A DNA stretch of 64,000 bases from Emydura subglobosa (Eukaryota; Chordata; Testudines; Chelidae): assembly GCA_007922225.1 (NCBI GenBank), contig ML679961.1, positions 75,652,652 through 75,716,651 of the forward strand, written 5' to 3'. The first letter of the stretch is position 1. Each line of letters begins with the position of its first letter. Both the position numbers and the translations under genes were made by a program. Positions 11,057 through 22,168 of the stretch are shown piece after piece. Below the pieces are notes generated by a model, which was not told where the DNA came from, made no database searches, and saw only the letters and a program-made list of their open reading frames with translations.

Positions 11057-13165
11057 ATGTGCTGTGAGGGTGCTGTTCTTGCTGCTCAATGTGTAGACAT
11101 GACCATGGTAGCCCAAACATCACTGAAGGTAATGAAGAGCCAGTAATGGGACTTGGGGGGAGGGCAGTGGGTTTCAGTCTGTTTCATTTTGCAGTCTGTC
11201 TCAAAACAGACAAAGCTTAGTTTATGGGCAGTCTCTGGGAGGATAGCACTCACTCCTCCGCCCAGTTCAATCCCTAGCCTGGGAACCCATGCAGTTTTAT
11301 TCAAGGGCTAGCCACAATCTCAATCCACAAACCCAATCTATTGCTCCTGAAGTTTGATAATGCAGATCTGGAACCTTCCAAAATGGGAAAGGATAAGGCA
11401 AGGGCTGGAGTGAACTAGCTGAAGGTGGGGTAGAATGAAGGGAGAGCCTCCGCAAAGGGCAAAGGCTTCTTTCAAAAGGTGTGGCAACAGAGAGACAACT
11501 TTTGCTCCCTGAAGGTATCCTGGGTGAACCAGCCAGGATTTCTTTAGGAATTCCCACTGCTGAGGAGCCCCTCTGAACTGCTCCCGCTCTATAGGTCGTA
11601 TTCTGTCCCTTCATCAAAATCCATTTCAGGATGTTTCTGCTTAGAGTGCATGGTTTCTAAAATCTTCCTTTTAAAAAAAAAAAAATTATTTGGGACAGCC
11701 GTATCAAAACAGGAATATTGTACTGACAATGACATCCACTTCGGATGCTCATTCCTCACTTGAAGCCTTTCTAAATTGAAGTGTTTATATAGCGCCAGTC
11801 AACCAGTTTCCACCCCCTGTATCCTCTGTTTCTAGAGCAATCAATTATGACATCACATGTTCAGATTAGGATTTCAAAGGAGGCAGATGTGGCAGGGGGG
11901 AAAAAAAAAAAATCAAAAGCAACAAAGATCTTATTTTTATACAGGTGCTCCAAGTAATCAACCAAATAAACGATTAAAATAATGGTATATCAGCAGGATT
12001 GTCTCCAAATAGAAGTTTTTCAATGAGGCACCAGTGGCAAGTGCCCTGAAAGTCTAGCTTGACACAAGGCAGAGCGACTTAAACAATGCAAGCAGCATCC
12101 CAATGATCCTTAACACACACCCTGACACGGCAGAGACAGAAAACCAGGGCTTTCTTTTCCCTCTCAAAAGACATTTTCAGATATTAAATGACAAATCAGA
12201 GAGATATATGCACATTCCACCTGATTTAAACTTCTGTTGTGCTCTAGATCCCCCTCAGTAGCTCCTATGATTCTAGTGCAGAGACGAGGATCAGCTTAGG
12301 GCATTTACTGAGTCTTTCATTTCACTCGCCATGTGGCTCTTCCACAGCATTAAAACATAATCCAAATTAATTTCTAATAAATAAGCTATCAGAGTCTGAC
12401 TTTTGAAAGTTGTACAAAGCTGATAATTTTCACCTGTTCACAAGGTACCAGTGGGTATGTATCTACCTAATCACCTCACTTGCAATTGTTCTTCCCCAGC
12501 TATGCCCCCCCAGCTATTATTTGGAGTATGTTTTTTTGGAGGGGAGACCGCTGAACACACGCATTCTAAAAACAGGATGATCCAAGACACTGCTAAAATG
12601 TTTGTTACCCATTAAAGATTCTCTCTCCACTCTGCATACAGGAGTACAGCCAGCAATCTGAAGTTCGCACGAACCTAACCAACCTTGTCCCTCCACCCAC
12701 CTGACTGAAGCAGATTGATTATATCCTTGGTACTGTAGGCCTACCATTGCACACATAAGAAGCTGCATCCTGCAAGGTACAGAGCACCCTCCATACTCAT
12801 TGATTTCACGGAGTCCAGAGCACTCAGCATCCTGCAGGACTGGGCCACACTTCTATAGCAGCTGAAGTTAGATATACATACTCGGCTAGGAACTCACAAA
12901 GAAGCATGATGAACAAGAGAGTTCATTGCTAGTTCATTTCAAGAAAAAGTGTTCCAAGGAATTTAAAGTTGTACCCAGTATGTGCCTATCTAATCTGAGC
13001 ATCATGATTAGATCTGGGTAAATATGAACCAGGAGTGTATTCAGTTAATTTATGCTGTGAACTTTGGGATAAAAAAAATTCAAATATGAAAATACGTACC
13101 GGGGGTGAGATTCTATACTGCCCAGGAGGAAGAGGGGCCAGGGCTAAGGTGACTAAAAGCCTTTC
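11057..13165. other. Intronic non-coding sequence
   Basis: TRIM44 intron 1. Short A-runs occur near 11671-11684 and 11900-11911. The ORFs at 11297-11617 and 12517-12768 have no recognisable domain. No exon was supported. Confidence 0.4.
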
Positions 13166-13168
13166 TAA

Positions 13169-13753
13169 GGCCTTGTCTACGCAGCAAAGATAGGTCGATT
13201 TACAGCCACCGCATTAATTACTATGGTGGCTGATGTCCACAACTACCCTCCCTGGGTCGGTGGTGCATCCTCATCAGGAACGTTTCCACCGACCTAAGAG
13301 AGGCAGTGTGGGGAGCGGAGAGCCCAGTCTCTCAGCTCCACTGGCACCTCCCTGCCAGGAGCCCAGCTGCCCTACATGCTCATTGGCAGGCTCCCTCCAA
13401 CCTCCCCGTCCCCAGCTGGGAGTGCGGTCCATTCTTGCCTGCAGCTCCCAGCTGGGAGTGGGGTCCGGCCACCCAGCTCTCCAGCAAATTGGGGAGCAGC
13501 TGGGCTCTAGCTGCCCAGCTTTCTTGACAAGAATGACAGCCAACAGTCGACGTAAGAAACAGAGTGCCTACACAGACACTGTCGCCCTAACTACACCAAC
13601 GTAAGCCCTATGTCTCTTGTTCAGGTGGTTTTATTATAACAGCATAGCAGGGGAGTTACATCTGCAGGAGGACCCTTCCAGCATGTGCACCGCCACTATT
13701 TTGTCAACAAAAGCTGACTTTTGTCATCAAAACTCTGTAGCGTAGACCAGGCC
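13169..13753 (+). mobile_element. 585-bp TIR element, Harbinger-like TAA target site
   Basis: The element starts ggccttgtctacgcag and ends gcgtagaccaggcc. It is flanked on both sides by TAA (13166-13168 and 13754-13756), a 3-bp duplication typical of PIF/Harbinger elements. The internal phrase ttacagccaccgc...ggtggctgatgtccac recurs in inverted orientation at 23418-24050, so the two are copies of one family. ORFs inside are not conserved coding sequence. Confidence 0.8.
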
Positions 13754-13756
13754 TAA

Positions 13757-14599
13757 ATTACAGCAGCATCCCAGGCACTGTGCTCCGGGTCAGCGCTGCA
13801 ACTGCCACTCAGTAAAAGTTGCCATTAGGACCTTGCAAAGTCTCTAGATGGAGCAAAAATATCCCCAAACTCTAGAATATCTATATTTTATTAGCGTGTG
13901 GCCAACTGAGTGATCATTTTTGATTGGCTGTCATCATCACATAGTACAAAGAAGCCCCAACTCTGCAATACCTTCTTGATTTGATGCCTGACTCCACTGT
14001 CTGTGAAGTCACTGACTTCAGCGGGAACTGCCCCTCCACCTTTGCCTAAATAGTAGAACTCTTGTAACCAATAACAAACCTAAAGTACATATGATTACAA
14101 AGCTTTACCAAATATCAACACATTGCAGAATTGTTTGCAGGGACACATTTTAATGAAATATTTCCTCTCTACTTGTTTCTTTTTCTTATTTTTTGGAAAA
14201 CGTGATTGACATATGGACTACATCAGTATGCCCCTGAACGATTCAGTAAGGGTTTTACTCAAATTTTGCTGGAATCAGTTTTAAATGTCATACTTTTGAA
14301 TGCTACTGTAGCATGCAATTTGAAATCAAACTCCAAAGGCATAAAAGCTAGAGTAGAAAAGGTTGTTTCTTTGACAGACGTGGTAAACATTAAGACAACT
14401 ATAGATGCATTTCACTGGAGTTTTAAAATAATTAAAACTGAATTTTAAATAAAGTGAATACAGGCGTCAAGACTACCAATTGCTTTTCTTCCGCATGGAT
14501 GCACAGATAGAATTGTCCTTTTCAATAAAAGGACCTGATTGTTCTCCTGCAAATGTTTCCCCTTTGTAACAAGATTTAAGTGTTCTGGTTAAGTGCTTG
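13757..14599. other. Intronic non-coding sequence
   Basis: TRIM44 intron 1. It includes a cactgacttcagcgggaact phrase near 14010 that recurs elsewhere in the window. No gene was recognised. Confidence 0.4.
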
Positions 14600-15058
14600 G
14601 GGGGGGAGAGGGTGGGTGGACAGAGCTCTGTGGAAGCATTATGGGTACTGCAAGGCTGACAGATGGACAAGAGACTGTGTAGGAGATGACTGAGGGAGGC
14701 TGAGAGGGTGGCGCTGGGAGCATTGGAAAGGGCTGTGGGTGATCAACATCTGAGGGAGGATTGATGTGTGCTGGGTGCTTGGGGGATGTCGGGCTGATGG
14801 GTGCTGGGTGTCTAGAGGGATGCAAGGGGCTGAATGGTGAGTGCCTGCAAGAGGTAGGGATGCAGGGTGCTGAGAGTCTAGGGGGATGCAAGGGGAGGCG
14901 GAATGATGGATGCTGTGGGGCAGGGGTGTCTAGGGGATGCAGGAGGCTTGTGGGTCTGCAGGGGGCCGGGAGGTGGAGAGTGTTGGGTGCCTTGCAGGAA
15001 AGGGGTGTCTGTGGGAGGCAGGGCGCTGGGGCGAGTGCCTAGGAGGATGCCCTCATTC
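14600..15058. repeat. Degenerate G-rich minisatellite
   Basis: The plus strand repeats variants of gggatgcaggg, tgctgggtgtctag and gggggatgcaagggg at irregular spacing of roughly 35-60 bp, most clearly from about 14765 to 15050. ORFs on both strands stay open only because of the repeat composition (proline/serine-rich on the minus strand, glycine-rich on the plus strand). It is highly G-rich on the plus strand. Confidence 0.7.
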
Positions 15059-15590
15059 ATTGCGCGCTATCCAACCACCCTGTCTTTTACCTGCTGAACC
15101 CAGCAAGTCCATTTTGCAGTTGGAGGCTTCATCCTCCACATTGCTGGGTCCTAAGCGACAACAGCAACTGACTACAGCCTCTGCCGCTGCCTAGAGTGAC
15201 GCAAGGAGCTACGAGTGTCACTGCCTTTCCCCTCGCCTTCCTCCTGCCAAATTCTGACGCCCCTGAAGTGCACGTGGACAGGCACCTCCAAATCCAGGCA
15301 AGGCCCGGCCGAAACTGAAGCTTGCTCCCTGAGCACGGGCAGGCACAGAAGTCACCAGAGCATCAGAGGAGTTATTTAAAAGTCACTGTTTCATGACTCA
15401 GTGCAGCAAAGCCTGACAAATCTTTCTGAGACCTAAAAAGCTGCTAGATTTAGGGACCATTTTGCTAAATTTGCAACACTGCTCTGGGCCGCAACACTGC
15501 CCAAAACTGTCAGCTTGCTGCAACCCCATCCCTAACACACCCTCCCAGCCCTGCCCCCAAAATGCCCCCTATGCCAGGGCCTGTGAAGGC
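15059..15590. other. Intronic non-coding sequence, moderately GC-rich
   Basis: TRIM44 intron 1. No recognisable gene or repeat lies between the minisatellite and the next TIR element. Confidence 0.4.
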
Positions 15591-15839
15591 TAAGGCTACG
15601 GTTACACAGACAGTGGCAGATCGATTTCTCTGGATCGACTGAACGGTCAGTGCAGACCCACTCAGCCGATCCAGAAATCGACGTACTAAGACCAGCTACA
15701 AACGTAGCGCAGCGCAGTGCAGACGGAGCGCAGAAGAGAAGCTCAGCAGTGGACGGGAGTTACGCACGTTTCTTGCGTACTTTGCGTAACTCCCATCGAC
15801 CGCCGCCGAATCTCACAGGTAAGTGTAGACAGGGCCTTA
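15591..15839. mobile_element. TIR element, about 250 bp
   Basis: It begins taaggctacggttacac and ends gtgtagacagggcctta, an imperfect inverted repeat. The interior carries cagatcgatttctctgg and catcgaccgccgccgaat, shared in diverged form with the element at 16433-16723, so the two appear to be related copies. It has no coding capacity. Confidence 0.7.
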
Positions 15840-16432
15840 CTCTCAAGGACTCCTTATAGCTGTCTCCACAGTACCTGCCCCAGGAGAATCCTGTCCTTTC
15901 CAGATCTGTGTTTTTTAGAGCCATTTACACCAAACAAAGGGGCTGAAATGGGAGTGGGAGGGAGAGGGGCAAGGATCCCACCCCTTGTTTTTTAAGAGAT
16001 GCTAAGGACCCCAGTTCAAGTCACTAGGAGCGATGGGTGTTCAGGACGTCTGAAAATAAGACCCTTGATGAAATGCACATTCATTAATCCTGTTGCATTA
16101 CTTGCCTTGTTCTAATCAGCAACTACGTGAGCACCAAAAGAAATTCCAGTAAGAATTTCAAAAAAAATGTAAGGTTCTCTCCAGGGGTCAGACCATACAC
16201 TTCCCATTAACAGAAGCACCACCTCCTCAAACACTGGCAATGTTTGGATTCAGATCCAAATTGAGCAGGTCAGGCCCATCTCCAATTTTCTGGGCTTCCT
16301 CTTATTGACTTGGAGCCCTTACCAAGAATGACCTTGACAAACAGGAACAAGATTTCAGTCTGTTATCCAGCCCCTTCACCTCAGCGAATGGATGGGTTGC
16401 GGATGGGCTGCACCGAGTGGAGTCTGTGGGTA

Positions 16433-16723
16433 TGCCTACCCTGCTGTCGGCACTGGCGGCAGTGCAGGATCGATTCCGTGGGATCAACTGAGCGGCCGTG
16501 GAGACCTGCTCGATTGATCCCGGAAGTCGACGCTGTTAATCCACCCGCGCAAGAAAAGTAACGCTGCATAAATCGGAGGGCATTTCCCATTGGTGCAGCA
16601 CAGTGAGGATGCCGCGGTAAGCAGAAGTTAGTAAGTCGACAGGAGACACGCAAACTACTCTACGTAGCTTGCATATTTCTCGTCGACTGCTGCCAAAATC
16701 CGCCGGCAGTGCAGACCAGGCCT
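16433..16723. mobile_element. TIR element related to that at 15591
   Basis: It starts atgcctaccctgctgtcgg and ends cggcagtgcagaccaggcct. Shared internal phrases with the 15591 element include ggatcgattcc / gatcaactgagcgg, cggaagtcgacg and cgtcgactgctgcc. It is more diverged at its ends. Confidence 0.65.
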
Positions 16724-17314
16724 GTGTGACTAAAGATTATCACAGCTTTCACTTCTAAGGGAAGCACGACAACAATCAGACACTAGAGTAACACTACTGA
16801 ATCAAGTACGGGCTTGGGAGCATTTAGATCTTCCTCCCACCCCTTCTAAAAAAAACATTGTGCATGTATTAGTGCTCAGAACAGGAGCTGGCTTGGCAAC
16901 CCTGGGCCTAGAAAGCAGCGCAATGCAATGCAGGAACAGCAACCAGACAGGCTTCCCCCCATGTACTTCAAGCCAGCTCGAAGAGACCAGCTCTAGGAGT
17001 TGGAAAGGAGCCTCCTCTCAGTAGCCTTTCCACTCAGACTGCCAACAACCAGTGCCATGTGCGCTAGCAATGTTTACGATGCGGACCGTGAGAGCTGGGT
17101 TGAGCCAACAAATTCATTTCACACAGACCACCCAACAGCCATTAGATGATAGGAACTCTCAGCTAATCAAGAGCAGCAACTAATGGGGATTGGATACAAC
17201 TCAGAGGATTTTAACGTTACTACCAATCCCCCCTGAATCATCCAGGCCACTCTGTATGGAACTAAGGGGGAAGGTTTCAGAAACGTGCAGCTGAAAGGCA
17301 ACAGAAGGGAAGAC
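16724..17314. other. Intronic non-coding sequence
   Basis: TRIM44 intron 1; nothing recognised. Confidence 0.4.
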
Positions 17315-17472
17315 TGAGGGTCAGTATACACTGCAACAGGGAGCGAGCGTCCCAGCACGGGCAGACTGACTTGAGTTAGCATACTTAAAATAGCAGTGTG
17401 GGCTTTGCTGCTTGGGATCTTCAGCCCACTCAACTCCCTCACCTCTGGACACATCTACACTGCAGCTGGGAA
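17315..17472. mobile_element. Diverged TIR element related to that at 10784
   Basis: It runs from ggtcagtatacactgcaac to catctacactgcagctggg. The internal phrase aaaatagcagtgtgggc matches the inner arm of the element at 10784-11056. The left end has decayed. Confidence 0.55.
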
Positions 17473-18965
17473 GAGCGATCAGTCCTTTTGCTTGTCTGTT
17501 CACAGAACACATAAATCTGCAGTGAAGTGAACAAAGAGGAAGCAGCATCTCTGTGTATTTTTTCCTTTCTATTTTGGTACTTAGAAAATTAACACCCTGG
17601 CTTTAAAAACTCCCACAGTTCCTAACAGACAGAGCAGCACTTTTCCTGGGATTGCAGGAAAACAATCAAGGCTGGAAGGGAGATCTAAAATTAAACCTAC
17701 CCGCTGTGTCTTGGTTTGCCAGGGTACACAGCACCAGCAGGCTACTGAAATATATAAGAATTTCCCACTTCAAAGAGCAAGAGGCTTATACATGTCAATT
17801 GCCTCCCTAAACATCAGAATGGAGCAGACAGGTAAAGTGCAGGAGGGGAGGATAAGCTAGCAAACAGTTGTCCAAGGAAACCCAACATTGCTACATTTAT
17901 TGAGACTTGCTTGCCTAAATCAGACTTTATTCCATAGTTCCTCCTCCCCTCCCCTGGATATACTCTTTACAATTGATTGGTGGCTGGTTACCTTTCTCCA
18001 TGTCCTCACATGCCAATGCCCCAGCACTGTTGCTGCCATCTCACCATCTCTCTTCCGCTTCTCTCTAGCCCATGTATTTTTTTCTTTCCCCTCCCTTCCT
18101 TCTGGATTCTTGCCCCATCTGTCCTCTCCCCTTAGGGCTTCCCATCACACTCACCCAAAATAAAAAGGGTGGGAAGAGATGGAGAAAGAAGCAGTCTATT
18201 GATAACTCTAGGGGGCCAAGCCACACATGCGCTTGTAGCTGTGCCAAGTGGCACAGAAGCAGAGAAAAGAAGGTTGGTCTGGCTGGCTGCTTCTTGAGCC
18301 TGCAGTCCCAGACACTTAGATTTGTTTGCTAAAGTTTCCCCACCAGTGCAGCTACATCAGTTGGAGCACTACCACAGACTGGGATAAAGGCAGATGCGGG
18401 CATTTGAAGTACCACATCACCTAACTAATCCTGCTCAGATTAGGTCTGCCTGACACAATGGTTAGAATGCTGGCAGCTACCTGGAACCTTACAGTAAGAC
18501 CCACACCATTGTTACCCCAGTGGAATTGAACCAGTGGCAGCCATGGTTGAAAACCTAGGGAAATTTTTCCTACCATAGACAAGATTTAAGCTAGTGATGA
18601 ATACTTCTAATTACCAGGTATTGGCTATCCACAACATCCCCCTCCTATCTTTGCACATTACTTACTCAGATCCATTTTGGACTAAAAGCAAAAACAACAA
18701 AGACTCAAAGGAGCAAAGAAAGAGCAAGATGTAAACGAGCTGTTATAGTGGACACTGGAGGAGCTTCCTTTACACATCAGTTCTCAGACATAATGGCAAA
18801 CAGAAGCTTAAATAATAAGGGCTTGATACAACATCCATTGAAGCCAATGAGAGACTTTCAATTGACTTCAATGGGTGCTAAATACTCCTAATATCAAAGT
18901 CTATACTGCTGGATCCACACAATTTACGTAGTTTCAGTACAGAAAATGCCCTTGTGAAGCTGTTA
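17473..18965. other. Intronic non-coding sequence
   Basis: TRIM44 intron 1. Pyrimidine-rich sequence at about 17935-18170 keeps long frames open on the plus strand, but no domain is recognisable. Near 18830-18880 the phrase attgacttcaatgggtgc belongs to a recurrent motif in this window. Confidence 0.4.
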
Positions 18966-19287
18966 GTGCTTGTCTACACTTGCGCTTATGCTGGACACAT
19001 TTTTGTCGCTCCAGGTGTGAAAAAAACACCCTGTTGAGCGATATAAGTTTTGCCAGCATAAACGCTAGTGTAGCCACTTTATGTCAGCAGGCGAGAGCTC
19101 TCCCATCAACATAACACACCTAAATGAGGGGCAGTAGCTATGTTGGCGGAAGAGCTCTCCCGCCGACATAGCGCTGTTTACACTAGCACCTATGATGGCA
19201 AAACTTATGTGGCTCAGTGGAGTATTTTTTTTTCTCACCCGAGCGACAAAAGTTATGCCAGCATAAGCACCAGTGTAGACAAGCCCT
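18966..19287. mobile_element. Near-palindromic TIR element, 322 bp
   Basis: The left end gtgcttgtctacact and the right end agtgtagacaagccct are inverted. The match continues inward through gcttatgctgg / ccagcataagc and further (ttgccagcataa, gagctctcccgcc). Both sides carry TTA (18963-18965 and 19288-19290), compatible with a 3-bp Harbinger-type target duplication. It has no coding capacity. Confidence 0.8.
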
Positions 19288-20235
19288 TTACATCAGGGGA
19301 ATGACAGATCAAACTTTGCAGGATGGATCAATTAAGGCCTGTGCTTCCAACAGACAGCCAACTGATGGGTCCTTCACAACTGGACTCCACAGAAGTTGGG
19401 ATCTAGTTTATACTGGGTTGTAAGCAGCAATACACATGAGAGAATTTGATTATGTCTGTTTCCTTGGTGCACTGTAAAGACAAAAAGGTAGAGAGAAGGC
19501 CTTATTCTCTTCAGGTTGTGATGGGATTCAAAAGCCAAGTGGCATCACTGTTGTCAATTTGTGTGAGAGGAGAATCAAGCCTGAGATACCCATGAGTTTA
19601 TAGCCCATTGTCAGGGGGCACTGGCACAAGGACAGAGGGGAGGTGGTTTGTGTGTCTCTTACTCAGGAGTATCAGAGCCAGTTTAGCTTCCGATACAGAA
19701 TACTGCAGTCCTGAGGGTTTGCCTATTTTACATGCCCCAGTGCCATAGTCCCAAAGGAGCTTGTGGCAACGGGGAATTGCTGAAGTGCAAGACCATTTCA
19801 GGCAACTGACTCCCAATATGCCTGTGACCTGTCCCTTGCACTGGTGGGGGAGACATGAGATTATGCCATCCACCAGGAGGGAGGTACCTCATACCTGCTC
19901 TAAAACCCCTGTGCACTTGCACAGTTGCACAAAGGGGCCATGGAGCAACAGTGAGTCTGGCCTAATAACACCACGCACATCCTGGCAGGCAACACAGGAC
20001 CCTGAAACTGACTCAAGAGCCATGCAAAGAGAGCGGCTTCCCCTCCGTTGCTCGTCAATTTCCCTAGGTGTACAATCCGGCTCCCACTCATCAGATCAGT
20101 GCAATGCTGCAACTTCAGTGGAGCACCTTCTCCCACACCCAGCCAGAGACAGAGAAGCCCCAATGGGTGTAAGAAACTGGGGGAAGGCAGGAGTCCTCCC
20201 CGTTGGAGAGATCCAAGGGTTACCTGTGACCCGTC
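19288..20235. other. Intronic sequence, possibly an unclassified old repeat
   Basis: No gene was recognised. The 162-codon plus-strand ORF at 19761-20249 overlaps a 117-codon minus-strand ORF and has no domain. This stretch may belong to the same composite element as the inverted repeat to its right, but I cannot show that. Confidence 0.35.
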
Positions 20236-21010
20236 CCTGCCTAGGGTAGCCACCTGAAAATGCCAAGGTCAGGGCAGGCTGCAAAAGGAGAGCAGATTCT
20301 CCCAACGCTGGTGGGTGACACTGAAGTAAGATTTGAGATCCCAGCACCAGCCTGGAATCACCCTGCTAATTCCCATGGGAGAATTTGAACAAACTCTGCA
20401 CATGGTCTGTTTAGCCTTCATTCCTCTGGATCAATTCATCTACAACTGAAGCTGTGAATCAAAGGACTGAGACCCATCCAGGTACTGGATGTACATCAGA
20501 GGGACTATCCAAGCCTGCAAATGCCACAATTCTAGTGGAAACCTGATACATGTGGACTTTCCAATCATTTGTATATATGTGATTGCTTTAATCATTTAAC
20601 ACTTATCTTATTGTTTGTTTCTTTCCTTTTATAATAAAACTTTAGTTTTAGTTAATAAAGGATTAGCTGGCAGCGTGGTAATTTGGGTAAGATCCAAACT
20701 GGTATTGATGTGGTACTGTGGCTGACCCTTTGGGGTCAGGAGAAACTTTTTGGTAAAGAGCATAGAGTTTTAAATAACTGATCTCTTTACTGGACCTAGT
20801 GGCTGATTGGGAGCCAGAGACTGAAATGCAGTAAAGGGGGCTGTGTATATTTGTGTACTGGCTTCTTGATAACCAGTGTGGGGAAGCAGAAGCACTGTTT
20901 GTGGCTGGTTGGAAAGCCTAACTTCAGTGTCGCCCACCAGTGCTGGGAGAATCTGCTCTCTTTTTGCAGCCTGCCCTGACCGTGGCATTTCCAGGTGGCT
21001 ACCCTACCCA
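20236..21010. repeat. Unclassified element with long (about 95-bp) inverted arms
   Basis: The left arm (about 20242-20327) contains agggtagccacct, gtcagggcaggctgcaaaa, gagcagattctccca and gacactgaagt. The right arm (about 20918-21006) carries the same blocks inverted and in reverse order. The 590-bp centre includes aataaaactttagttttag and taataaaggattagctggc. Arm identity is high over roughly 90 bp. The right arm ends about 41 bp from the splice donor of TRIM44 exon 1. The class is unknown: it could be a TIR transposon or two inverted copies of a longer repeat. Confidence 0.75.
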
Positions 21011-21660
21011 GGTCACAAGAGCTGCGGGAGGGAGGCAGGGCCAGGGCTTACCCTCATGGCCTGGTAGGCCTCATCCAGGGTGATAAGCTGGTGCTGCCTG
21101 TGGGTGCCGGTGACGGCGCACAGCACGCAGATGATCTTCTCGTGCTCCTTGCAGTACAGGCTCAGCTCCTGCCCGTGCTCCTCGCACTTCTTCCGCTCCA
21201 GCTTCGGCGCCTCTTCCCCCGCCGCCTCCTCCTCCTCCTCTCCCCCGCCAGCCGAGGCGGGGCCCCGCAGCCGGTGGGCCGCGTATCTCCGGCCGTGCTC
21301 CTCCGCGTGCGGCTGGCAGAAGGAGAAGCCGCACTCCTCGCACAGCCCCACCGCGCGCTGGGCTTCATCGGGCTCGCAGACATCGCACGTGCCGTCGGGG
21401 GGCAGAAGCTCCTCGGCGCGCTCGCCCTCCGCGGAGGCCATGGCGAGCCACTCCCAGGGGCGGCCTGGCAGGGGGTGCAGCCCCGCCCGCCGGGGATCAA
21501 CCTCTCTCTCCGCTGGGAAGCTGCTGTCTTCCCTTCCAGCTGCTCTCTGCCCTGCTTCGCGGGAAGGCCCCAGTTGCTCGGCTTCCCTGTGCTCCAGCTG
21601 CGCTCCCTTTCCTTCTCTTTCTGGCTGAGCTCCCAGCCGGCCCCCACCCTGCGAGCAACT
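21011..21660. promoter_or_regulatory. CpG-rich TRIM44 promoter/exon 1 region
   Basis: CpG density rises sharply over this interval relative to the AT-rich flanks, peaking across exon 1 (for example cgcctcttcccccgccg, ccgcgcgctgggc). It surrounds the TRIM44 start codon and fits a CpG-island promoter firing on the minus strand. No TATA box was evident. There is no ATG on the minus strand between 21442 and 21660, so the annotated start is the first ATG of a leader of that length. Confidence 0.75.
21052..21441 (-). CDS. TRIM44: TRIM44 exon 1 coding part: zinc-binding N-terminus and B-box
   Basis: TRIM44 is a TRIM-family protein without a RING finger. It has been linked to ubiquitin-related stabilisation of partner proteins and acts mainly in the cytoplasm (family knowledge). 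The 130 codons start at an ATG in a strong context (gccATGg) and stop at a splice donor, agg|gtaagc, in phase 0. The N-terminus has a zinc-ligand set like a UBP-type finger: C19, C22, C34, C37, C42, H45, H49, with the motif [13 protein letters not shown] characteristic of TRIM44. A short acidic run follows (EEEEE, residues 68-72). The B-box then has C86, H89, C97, H100, C105, C108, H114 and H117. Human TRIM44 has a very long Glu/Ser-rich acidic region between these two domains; here only about 30 residues link them. The next exon is at 9304-9381, also phase 0. Confidence 0.94.
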
Positions 21661-21974
21661 GGGATCTAACCCGGCAAAATAACCTCAGCCCCCCTTCCTT
21701 TGCTGAGCAGCGTGCTGGGATCCAAGCAGCACAACACAAACCCACCATACACTTGTTACCAGCTACTTTCACTTTTAGCGTGCAGGCCAGCCTGGTTTTT
21801 ACTTCCTGAGTCATTTAAAGTGGCAATGGCCTTTTTAGTTCCTCTCCCTTATCAGTGCTGCTCCTGCTTGGAAACAGCAGGACCCGTCAGATCTGTCAGA
21901 ACAGGCTCGTTGGAAGGGGAAATCCCTCATCTGGGATTAATTTTAAGGCAGGTTTTTTTTTTAAGTGTCTATAA
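21661..21974. other. Intergenic sequence upstream of TRIM44
   Basis: Upstream of TRIM44, between the CpG-rich promoter and the first repeat. Nothing recognised. Confidence 0.4.
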
Positions 21975-22023
21975 AGATGACCTTCTAAGGTCCCTTCCAA
22001 CCCTAATATTCTATGAGTCTATC
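21975..22023 (+). mobile_element. CR1 LINE 3' tip
   Basis: It reads gatgaccttctaaggtccct, tccaaccctaatattctatg, agtctat: the last ~45 bp and tail of a CR1 element, extremely 5'-truncated. Confidence 0.85.
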
Positions 22024-22047
22024 TCCCTCTTGGTATGATGAAAGATG

Positions 22048-22168
22048 TCTGTGTGGGTGTGCCAATGAGACAAGGTGGGTGAGGGGATGTCCTTTATTGG
22101 ACCAACTTCTGTTGGTGAGGGAGACAAGCTTTCAAGCTTACAGGGAGCTCTTCTTCAGGTCTAACAGT
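22048..22168. mobile_element. Penelope-like element terminal fragment (tentative)
   Basis: It contains gagacaaggtgggtgagg, ttattggaccaacttctgtt, ggtgagggagacaagctttc and gagctcttcttcaggtct. I associate this terminal sequence with Penelope-like retroelements in turtles and other sauropsids, from memory rather than from a search. It carries no endonuclease or reverse transcriptase. Confidence 0.5.

Noticed and set aside
13233..13604. 123-codon ORF
   Set aside because: Entirely within a TIR element whose related copy at 23418-24050 does not preserve the frame.
19761..20253. Overlapping 162- and 117-codon ORFs on opposite strands
   Set aside because: No recognisable domain, intronic position, and both strands are open, which suggests composition rather than coding.
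20995..21669. 224- and 182-codon plus-strand frames opposite TRIM44 exon 1
   Set aside because: These are antisense shadows of the TRIM44 coding exon and its CpG-rich flank, with no recognisable domain.
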